NCBI GenBank assembly: GCA_910585745.1
Contig: CAJUFM010000069.1
Coordinates: 1 to 15,031 of the forward strand
Direction of reading: 5' to 3'
DNA: 15,031 nucleotides
Source of the DNA: an uncultured Eubacterium sp.
GTDB lineage: Bacteria > Bacillota > Clostridia > Lachnospirales > Lachnospiraceae
Shown here piece by piece: positions 1-6,200 of the stretch (position 1 is the stretch's first letter; every line of letters starts with the position of its first letter). The notes beneath the pieces were generated by a model. It saw only the letters and a list, made by a program, of their open reading frames with translations, searched no databases and had not been told where the DNA came from. The position numbers and the translations under genes are program-made.

Positions 1-162
1 TTACAGCGTATTCTTGCTGCTCCAGTAGAAAAACTGTATACCTTCAGCGTGAAAGAAGCGGTGCAGAAGGAATTGGATCAGGTGGTAAAAAGATATTTTT
101 TGACAAGAGTAGACCGCCGGTTTCAGACAATTGAGTTTATGGAAATGCTAGATCTCGTTTGA
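1..162 (+). CDS. recO: DNA repair protein RecO, C-terminal fragment (probable)
   Basis: An open frame runs from the first base of the window to a TGA at 160-162 and encodes the last 53 residues of a protein whose start lies outside. The pattern PVEKLYTFSV, then a helix (EAVQKELDQVVKRY), then VDRRFQTIEFMEML resembles the C-terminus of clostridial RecO, where an L-Y-T-F segment and a final D-R-x-F-x-(S/T)-(L/I)-E tail are common. RecO loads RecA with RecF/RecR and anneals single strands during recombinational repair in the cytoplasm. The conserved N-terminal OB fold and any zinc cysteines cannot be seen, so the call rests on a short tail only. The stop lies 15 nt inside the 3' end of the convergent ldhA gene. 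Confidence 0.55.
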   Translation, partial: LQRILAAPVEKLYTFSVKEAVQKELDQVVKRYFLTRVDRRFQTIEFMEMLDLV

Positions 163-1119
163 ACATTTTCCCGTGTGAAAATATTCCTCCAGATTGGAAA
201 GGGTGACGCTGGCGATATTTTTCAGCGCTTCCTCCGTGAGAAAGGCCTGGTGGGAGGTTAGGATCACATTGGGTCTGGATACCAGGATGGAGAGGATATC
301 ATCTTTGATCACGATATTGGAGAAATCCTCATAAAATAGATCCGATTCCTCCTCGTACACGTCCAGTCCAGCTGCTCCGATCCTGCCAGAGGTCAGCCCA
401 TCCAGAAGCGCCTGGCTCTCGATCAGGCTTCCCCTGGAGGTGTTGATGATATAGACACCCCGTTTCATACGGGCAATGCTGTCTTTGTTGATGAGATGGT
501 GGGATTCCCTGGTCAGCGGACAGTGGAGGGATATGATGTCGCTTTTGGCAAACAGGGTGTCCAGGTCCGCATAAGGAATATCCGAATCCTTTACCGGATA
601 GGGATCATAGGCGATGATCTCCGCTCCGAACCCCCGGCAGATATTGATAAATACCCGTCCGATCTGGCCGGTACCGATGACGCCGATGGTCTTGCCGTGG
701 ATATCAAAACCGATCAGGCGGTTCAGGCTGAAATTAAAGTCCCTGGTCCGGATGTATGCTTTGTGAATTTTCCGGTTTAACGTGAGAAGCAGCGCCATGG
801 CATGCTCTGCCACAGCGTAGGGAGAGTAATAGGGAACCCGGAGTACTTTTACCTTTCCCTTTGCTGCCTGAATGTCTACATTGTTAAAACCGGAGCACCG
901 CATGGCGAGAACCGGCACCTGCTCTTCGTGCAGGGTATCGATCACCTTCTTGTCGATCTCATCATTGACAAAGGCGATAACACCGTCATAACCTCTTACT
1001 AGTTTACAGGTTTTGGGAGTCAGTTTTCCTTCAAAATAATCAATTTCTAATGATTCATTGTATTCATCAAACCATATTCTGTCGTATGGCTTCGTATCAA
1101 AAAAAGCGATTTTTTTCAT
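148..1119 (-). CDS. ldhA: D-lactate dehydrogenase (NAD-dependent, 2-hydroxyacid dehydrogenase family)
   Basis: This cytoplasmic enzyme reduces pyruvate to D-lactate with NADH, a fermentative way to regenerate NAD+. The protein aligns by eye along its whole length with E. coli LdhA: an N-terminal MKKIAFFDTKPYD strand, RCSGFNNVD, VPYYSPYAVAEHAMALL, the Rossmann glycine motif GVIGTGQIG, and the catalytic trio Arg229 (in NTSRG), Glu258 (in DVYEEES) and His290 (in SHQAFLT). These three have the same spacing as R235, E264 and H296 of the E. coli enzyme. An ATG four codons upstream (1131) is open, but the ribosome site GGAGG (1125-1129) overlaps it and lies 5 nt before the ATG at 1119, so the shorter 323-aa form is chosen. 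The gene is monocistronic as far as visible. Its promoter lies at 1213-1241, and its 3' end overlaps the recO fragment. Confidence 0.93.
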   Translation of the reverse strand: MKKIAFFDTKPYDRIWFDEYNESLEIDYFEGKLTPKTCKLVRGYDGVIAFVNDEIDKKVIDTLHEEQVPVLAMRCSGFNNVDIQAAKGKVKVLRVPYYSPYAVAEHAMALLLTLNRKIHKAYIRTRDFNFSLNRLIGFDIHGKTIGVIGTGQIGRVFINICRGFGAEIIAYDPYPVKDSDIPYADLDTLFAKSDIISLHCPLTRESHHLINKDSIARMKRGVYIINTSRGSLIESQALLDGLTSGRIGAAGLDVYEEESDLFYEDFSNIVIKDDILSILVSRPNVILTSHQAFLTEEALKNIASVTLSNLEEYFHTGKCSNEI

Positions 1120-1124
1120 GTTTT

Positions 1125-1129
1125 CCTCC
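1125..1129 (-). promoter_or_regulatory. Ribosome binding site of ldhA (decides start)
   Basis: On the minus strand GGAGG sits 5 nt before the ATG at 1119. It lies inside the codons that would follow the alternative ATG at 1131, so it argues for the downstream start. Confidence 0.75.
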
Positions 1130-1212
1130 ATTCTTCTGTATTATCCCCCAACGGCAGAACCGCCGGGGAAATGCCATGTTATCCCTATCGTTTCCGGTTG
1201 TTTATCCGAATA

Positions 1213-1241
1213 TACATAGCGGTTTTTTCACAAAATGACAA
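1213..1241 (-). promoter_or_regulatory. Predicted sigma-A promoter of ldhA
   Basis: Read on the minus strand, TTGTCA (1241-1236) and TATGTA (1218-1213) are separated by exactly 17 nt. Each hexamer is close to the TTGACA/TATAAT consensus. The predicted transcript would begin near 1206 and carry a leader of roughly 85 nt before ldhA. The -35 box overlaps the promoter of the divergent ABC transporter operon. Confidence 0.6.
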
Positions 1242-1255
1242 AAATTTCATACAAT
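1227..1255 (+). promoter_or_regulatory. Predicted sigma-A promoter of the ABC transporter operon
   Basis: TTCACA (1227-1232), a 17-nt spacer and TACAAT (1250-1255) each match the consensus in five of six positions. Transcription would start near 1262, giving a short leader of about 20 nt before the ATG at 1283. The -35 part shares bases with the divergent ldhA promoter. Confidence 0.5.
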
Positions 1256-1269
1256 GAGGTATATCCACA

Positions 1270-1276
1270 GGGGAGG
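1270..1276 (+). promoter_or_regulatory. Ribosome binding site of the ABC ATPase (decides start)
   Basis: GGGGAGG lies 6 nt before the ATG at 1283. The frame is open to an earlier ATG at 1235, but that one has no such site and would lie upstream of the predicted transcription start. Confidence 0.75.
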
Positions 1277-1282
1277 CAGCGT

Positions 1283-2056
1283 ATGGGAAATATTTTGTCA
1301 TTTCGTCATATATCCTATTCCTACCACAGTGTAAACGGAGAAACCCTCGCTTTAGATGATCTGAGTTTTGATGTGAAAGACGGAGAATTTCTCGCTGTCG
1401 TCGGTCCCAGCGGCTGCGGCAAATCCACCCTGCTTTCTATCATTGCCGGCCTTATAGAGCCGGATTCCGGAGAGGTTTTGATTGGAAATACACAGCGGGA
1501 TAAATCGGGTGTGAATATCGGTTACATGCTCCAGAGGGATCATCTTCTGGACTGGAAAAATACCTGGCAGAATGCGGCGCTGGGTTTATCGATCCAGAAG
1601 AAAAATCAGGATAGGGATAAGATCATGCTTCTGAATCATCTGTTTCAGACCTATGGTCTGGTGTCTTTTGAAAAGGCAAAGCCATCGGAGCTCTCCGGCG
1701 GCATGCGGCAGAGAGTCGCCCTGATCCGTACACTGTTGATGGAACCGGATCTGCTTCTTCTGGACGAACCATTTTCCGCGCTGGATTACCAGACCAGACT
1801 GGAAGTCTCGGATGATATCTGGAAAATCATAAAAAAAGAAAAAAAGACGGCGATCCTTATCACCCATGATATTTCGGAAGCTATCAGTATGGGTGACCGG
1901 GTTCTGGTCCTCAGCTCAAGACCGGCGCGGTTAAAAAAAGAGATTTCCATCGATCTCAGCTATGAAGGGGAGATCACTCCATTTAAGGCAAGAAGTACAC
2001 CGGAATTTCAAGATTATTTCAATGAAATATGGGAGGAACTGAACGGTGGAAAATAA
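1283..2056 (+). CDS. ABC transporter ATP-binding protein, NitT/TauT family
   Basis: This 257-aa cytoplasmic ATPase should power the permease encoded next to it. All nucleotide-binding motifs are visible: Walker A GPSGCGKST (41-49), a Q-loop in MLQRD, the signature LSGGMRQR (137-144), Walker B LLLLDEP with Asp161/Glu162, the D-loop SALD, and the switch His195 in ITHD. Length and motif style match the SsuB/TauB/NrtD/ThiZ group, whose members import nitrate, alkanesulfonates, taurine or thiamine precursors. The sequence alone does not show which substrate is carried. Its stop codon lies 11 nt inside the permease gene, indicating translational coupling. No substrate-binding protein gene is adjacent. 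Confidence 0.9.
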   Translation: MGNILSFRHISYSYHSVNGETLALDDLSFDVKDGEFLAVVGPSGCGKSTLLSIIAGLIEPDSGEVLIGNTQRDKSGVNIGYMLQRDHLLDWKNTWQNAALGLSIQKKNQDRDKIMLLNHLFQTYGLVSFEKAKPSELSGGMRQRVALIRTLLMEPDLLLLDEPFSALDYQTRLEVSDDIWKIIKKEKKTAILITHDISEAISMGDRVLVLSSRPARLKKEISIDLSYEGEITPFKARSTPEFQDYFNEIWEELNGGK

Positions 2057-2873
2057 AATATCGATCCGAAGATTAAAACGTAGCCTCACCGGGGATATAT
2101 CGGAACGCCAGAGGGAATTTATTCTTTCCTGCATCCGCCAGAAAAGGAAAGTTAGGATACTCCAGATCAGCATATTTGTTCTTTTTATCCTGGTCTGGGA
2201 AGTGACCGCTCACTTTGGCATCATTGATCCCTTTGTTTTCAGCAGTCCCTCCCGCATGGCAGAATGTTTTGTCCAGCTCTCAGCAGACGGGAGCATTTAC
2301 TATCACATCGGAGTGACGTTGTTTGAAACCTTTTTAAGCTTCTTTTTTATTATGTTTTTGGGGATTCTCATTGCTATCCTGCTCTGGTGGAACGATACGG
2401 TGGCAAAGGTGAGTGAGCCCTATCTGGTGGTGCTGAACAGTCTGCCAAAGACTGCCCTTGCCCCGGTGTTTATCGTCTGGCTGGGAAATAATATGAAGAC
2501 CATTATAGTGGCGGCTGTATCGGTGGCCGTCTTTGGAAGCATTATCACATTGTTTACCGCCTTCTGTTCCGTGGAAGAGGAAAAGATCAAGCTGATCCGC
2601 ACGCTGGGAGGAAACCGCATCGATATACTGAGGTATATTGTCCTGCCGGGAAATGCCCATACCATCGTCAGCAATATGAAGGTCAATATTGGACTGTCCC
2701 TGGTGGGCGTCATTATCGGTGAATTTCTTGCCGCCAATGCGGGGCTGGGTTATCTGATCGTATACGGCAGCCAGGTATTTAAGCTGGATTATGTGATCTT
2801 AAGCATTGTGATCCTGTGTATTGTGGCGACAGGGCTCTACAAAGGGCTGGAGGCGCTGGAAAAGCGCTGGTGA
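2046..2873 (+). CDS. ABC transporter permease, NitT/TauT (SsuC/TauC-like) family
   Basis: A 275-aa integral membrane protein of the binding-protein-dependent permease family. After a basic cytoplasmic N-terminus (1-38) a first membrane helix (about 39-57) is followed by PFVFSSPSRM, typical of SsuC/TauC permeases. Further hydrophobic segments follow at roughly 93-118, 130-150, 156-178, 215-232 and 245-265. The cytoplasmic EAA-type loop (TLGGNRIDILRYIVLPGNAHTIVSNMKV) that docks on the ATPase is present. The start is a GTG served by GGGAGGA (2031-2037) at 8 nt, and it overlaps the end of the ATPase gene. The pair should form a complete membrane import core, but the binding protein must be encoded elsewhere. 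Substrate unknown. Confidence 0.88.
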   Translation: MENKISIRRLKRSLTGDISERQREFILSCIRQKRKVRILQISIFVLFILVWEVTAHFGIIDPFVFSSPSRMAECFVQLSADGSIYYHIGVTLFETFLSFFFIMFLGILIAILLWWNDTVAKVSEPYLVVLNSLPKTALAPVFIVWLGNNMKTIIVAAVSVAVFGSIITLFTAFCSVEEEKIKLIRTLGGNRIDILRYIVLPGNAHTIVSNMKVNIGLSLVGVIIGEFLAANAGLGYLIVYGSQVFKLDYVILSIVILCIVATGLYKGLEALEKRW

Positions 2874-2895
2874 AATCATAAAATTTTTATTAAGG

Positions 2896-2941
2896 AAAAG
2901 TCTGGGAAACGCTTGGAACAGCTGTTTTGCCGGACTTTTTT
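2896..2941 (+). terminator. Intrinsic terminator after the ABC transporter operon
   Basis: AAAAGTCTGG (2896-2905) pairs with CCGGACTTTT (2930-2939) over 10 bp including one G-U pair, and the right arm runs into six T residues (2936-2941). It lies 23 nt after the permease stop and separates this operon from the secreted peptidase operon. Confidence 0.75.
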
Positions 2942-2995
2942 GCCCGGGGAAAAGGAGACCAGGGAAACGACACACAGTACCCTTGTATTTTTTTG

Positions 2996-3024
2996 TTGAA
3001 ATATGCGTAAAAATATGGTAGCAT
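2996..3024 (+). promoter_or_regulatory. Predicted extended -10 promoter of the M60 peptidase operon
   Basis: TTGAAA (2996-3001), a 17-nt spacer and TAGCAT (3019-3024), with a TGG just before the -10 box (extended -10 signature), make a strong sigma-A type promoter. Transcription would start near 3031, giving a leader of about 175 nt. The stretch 2874-3205 contains no clear gene. It holds, in order, the terminator of the upstream operon, this promoter, an inverted repeat, a possible small upstream ORF and a GC hairpin. Confidence 0.65.
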
Positions 3025-3053
3025 TACCCAAAATGGCTAAAACATTGAACAGA

Positions 3054-3094
3054 GTCATGGAAAATATCATGCTTGCATAAATATTTTCCATGAC
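3054..3094 (+). repeat. Long perfect inverted repeat in the M60 operon leader
   Basis: GTCATGGAAAATAT (3054-3067) is repeated in inverted form as ATATTTTCCATGAC (3081-3094), a perfect 14-bp match. The 13-nt centre contains ATGC-TT-GCAT, so pairing can continue almost to the tip. It begins about 23 nt after the predicted transcription start. No T-run follows, so it is not an ordinary terminator. It could be an RNA hairpin (attenuation, mRNA stability) or a DNA operator for a dimeric regulator. Confidence 0.7.
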
Positions 3095-3125
3095 CTTGTG
3101 AGTGTCTATCATGAGGAACGGAGCA

Positions 3126-3209
3126 ATGCGACAGGCTGGTGTTTTAGTCACGAAATTATTTGTGCCGCCCCTGGCGGCATATTTTGAAAGAAAGGAAGCG
3201 AGAGAATGA
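3126..3209 (+). CDS. Candidate 27-codon upstream ORF in the M60 leader
   Basis: An ATG at 3126 follows GAGGA (3113-3117) at 8 nt and opens a 27-codon frame that begins MRQAGVLVTKLFVPPLAAYF and ends in a charged ERKEARE tail. Its TGA (3207-3209) overlaps the ATG of the peptidase gene (3206-3208) as ATGA, a layout typical of translational coupling. The GC hairpin at 3163-3179 lies inside the frame. There is no recognisable family, the peptide is short, and the overlap could be chance, so this is a low-confidence call. Confidence 0.25.
   Translation: MRQAGVLVTKLFVPPLAAYFERKEARE
3163..3179 (+). promoter_or_regulatory. GC-rich hairpin just upstream of the M60 gene
   Basis: TGCCGCC (3163-3169), a 3-nt loop and GGCGGCA (3173-3179) form a perfect 7-bp stem followed by TATTTTG. 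It ends 13 nt before the ribosome site AGGAAG (3193-3198). It resembles a weak attenuator or a translation-modulating stem; the T-run is short and interrupted. Confidence 0.4.
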
Positions 3210-6200
3210 GGAGATTAATTGCTATTCTGCTCACCGGATGTCTGGCTTTTCAAGCCTGGACAGCGGCGGCTGTACCGGCAAGTGCTGGTTCCCAGACGGA
3301 AAAAACAGCCCTGGAGAGCAGTGAAAATTCGGATCGTGAAAGTGTGTCACAGACAGAGAGCGGACTGGAAGTGGAAGTCCGGTCTTCCCGTCTGTTCCCT
3401 TTTCAGGGAAAGGCAACGGTACAGATCCGTGGCGGCGAGGTGGAAGAATCCAAAGAACTGGATTTTAGTGGTTCCGATTTGACCTCAGAAAGCCAGCGGT
3501 TTGATGTCCCCCAGGGAGATTACACGGTTACGATCAAGTCCGATAAATTTGCTGACTACAAACAGAAGGTTCAGGTGTCCAAGGGCTGGGTATCAAAGAT
3601 TCAGGTCTGGGCAGCCAGGTTTGAGAACGGAAGAGGCGCCAGTCCCGGATGGATCCGTCAGGGAGACATCAATGGGGATGGCGTGATTGACCAGAAGGAT
3701 ACTGAACTGATGTTATCAGCGGTGCGAGAAGAACCGAAAAAAAGCGATACCGACCTGAACCAGGATGGAAATACGGATCTTGTGGATTTACAGAACATGG
3801 TACAGGGAATCGATGAAAAACAGGAATCCAATATCGAAAAGCTGGCTCTTCTCAGAAAAGTGCAGACCGTCGGGGGGACAGCAGTAGAGGGAAGCATGGA
3901 AGCCTTTCTCAGCCATTCCGAAGGCATTGTTTTGAAACCATCCGATACTGGTGCTGCAATCTCAGCAGACAATCCAGTGGCCCTTGAATTTACATTAGCA
4001 GAGGATGGGGCACAGGATATGGAAGATATCCCTAAGATACAGGGGATGGCTATTCATGCGCCAATGAAAGCGGAAGAAGGCGAAGATGTGTCCAGTGAGA
4101 TCCTGGATGGAGAAGCACAAGTAGTTGCCGTGGATGAGAAGGGGAATGAACAGGAGCTGACGCTTCCTCTTGCCTCAGAATCGAAGCAGAGCATGTCATT
4201 AAGAGCATATTCGGCAGATCCGAAGGTTCATGTGGATGCAGACGGTTCACTGATTCTGGATTTCGGAACCCAGATCGCTGTTAAGAGAGTGACGATCAAG
4301 ATCACCGGTACAAAAAAAACTGAGCCGTTGGTTAACCTGGCGAAAGTGGAGTTTGTAAACAACATGGAGGACCGCATCGCCCCTCCGGATCTTGACATAC
4401 CGACACTGAATGCCCCGGTATCAGAAAATAGGGCTTTGACAGTGTCCTGGGATGCGCAGGCCAATATTACAGGTTATGAAGTCTATGTGTCTGGACCAGT
4501 GAAAGGGCAGGCAGAAAATGAGACACAGATCATCCGTGTCTCCGATACACTACATACGATCAGTGGGATCAATGACAAAGAGCTGATCAATTATGAAAAG
4601 TATAAGATAAAGGTACGTTCGGTAAATGGGGATTGGAAGAGTCCCTGGTCCAATGAGCAGACCGGAATCCCCAAACCTCAGAAGCTGCCTGCTCCCCCGG
4701 ACTATGTGAAAGCAGAAGGGGGATACCGCTCCATCAGTGTGTCATGGAAGGACATGGAAGATGCAGCTGGCTATATGGTATATTACAAAAAGTCAACAGA
4801 TACAGAATTTAAGCCAGTAGTGAAGGATTTCCAGCCAGTACAGGCGGGAACCGGAAAGCTGGAGGATGCACGTTATGTGATATCTGGACTGGAGGACAAT
4901 GTAGAATATTCGGTGTATGTCATAAGCTGGAATGAGCTGGGATGGGGCAAGGCTTCCCTTGTATCCTCAGCAGTTACGAAGGATGACGGCCCGCCTCAGC
5001 TTCCGACCTATAAGCTGTTAAATACCTCCAAAGGTGAGGGAGTATTGAGCGATCATATCGTAAATGCTACAATCGGTGGAAGCGGGGGAGCTAAGATGGT
5101 TAGCAGCCCGCTGGATACAACCGCTGGCAGTGCTCTGGGACTGGTGGATAATAATTTTGGATCCTACTGGATCAAGTCTGACTGGGATGACGGAGTCGCT
5201 TATCCAAGTCTTGGCAAGGGAATGATCATAACACTGGATGACGATTATCCGATGAACTATATGACTTTTGCAGCCGCGGATCAGAAGACCTCGGTGGATG
5301 TTGTGAGGATCGGATACTGGAACAAGGAAAATCCAGATAAGGAGCAGATCGTAAACGCCCGCCTGATCCAGAAAAAAGATGAAAATAATAATCCTTATTA
5401 TATTATAAAATTTGACGGCGCCATCACGGCGAATAAGATCCACATGTGCCTTGGCAGAAGCTGGGGAGGTTCTGGAGATCTCATGGTAGGAGAGATACAT
5501 TTTCACAAATATGACTCCCTGGAAGATGATATTATGGGGCTGTATGAAGATGAAATGCATACGACCCTGCGCAAAGATGTGACAGAAGCTGTTATTGCTG
5601 CCCTGGAAGAACGGCTCAATACGATAGATGAAGAGAGCGGAGAAAAACATCCTCTGTTCCAGGAGCTGACACTGGAGATCAAGACGGCAAGGGAGATATT
5701 GAATTCCAAGCTGGATCCTTCTTTTGAAGTGGAAAACAGGATCACAGGGCAGAAGGATAAACATCTTGGCTTTAGCGGCTTAAATCCGTGGCAGCCGTTG
5801 GGAAAGGCTGCCTATGCTGGTGAGACACTTCTGGTATATGTGGGACATAATACAAAGAGAACCGGAGATTCCACCAATCTGCAGCTGATCGTGACCCAGC
5901 ATCACGCAGAGGCAAATAGTCTTGCCAAAGGGATCAATCTAAAGATAGGAAGAAATGAGATTACGGTTCCGCAGCTCACTTCCAATACATTTGAGAGGGG
6001 CGGTCAGCTCTACATCGCTTACACAGGAAATAATTCCTCTGACCAGTATGCTGTCCGCATCAGTGGCGGTAGCAGTATTCCAGTATTAAGCGTCTACGGG
6101 AAGACCGGCGGTGAGCGGACGGAGGCGATCAGCGCCTATGTAAAACAGCTTGAGAGCTATGTAAACACGATTCAGCCGGGACACGATGAAAAACATACTG

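Noticed and set aside
1222..1248. Possible Rex (NADH-sensing) operator before ldhA
   Set aside because: TTGTCA and TTGTGA occur as direct repeats, not as the inverted TTGT...ACAA arrangement that Rex needs.
1132..1282. Thiamine (TPP) riboswitch before the ABC operon
   Set aside because: The leader predicted from the promoter is only about 20 nt and no conserved TPP-aptamer segments are seen.
2876..3151. 91-codon - strand frame between the ABC operon and the M60 gene
   Set aside because: It covers a terminator, a promoter and an inverted repeat of the + strand, and has no recognisable protein features.
3230..3241. Lipobox-like LTGC at residues 9-12 of the M60 protein
   Set aside because: The hydrophobic stretch before the cysteine is too short, and it continues to a normal AxA cleavage site at 25-27, so an ordinary signal peptide is more likely than a lipoprotein.
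5018..5764. 248-codon - strand frame inside the M60 gene
   Set aside because: It is antisense to a well-supported coding region with clear domains, and its composition shows no protein family signs.
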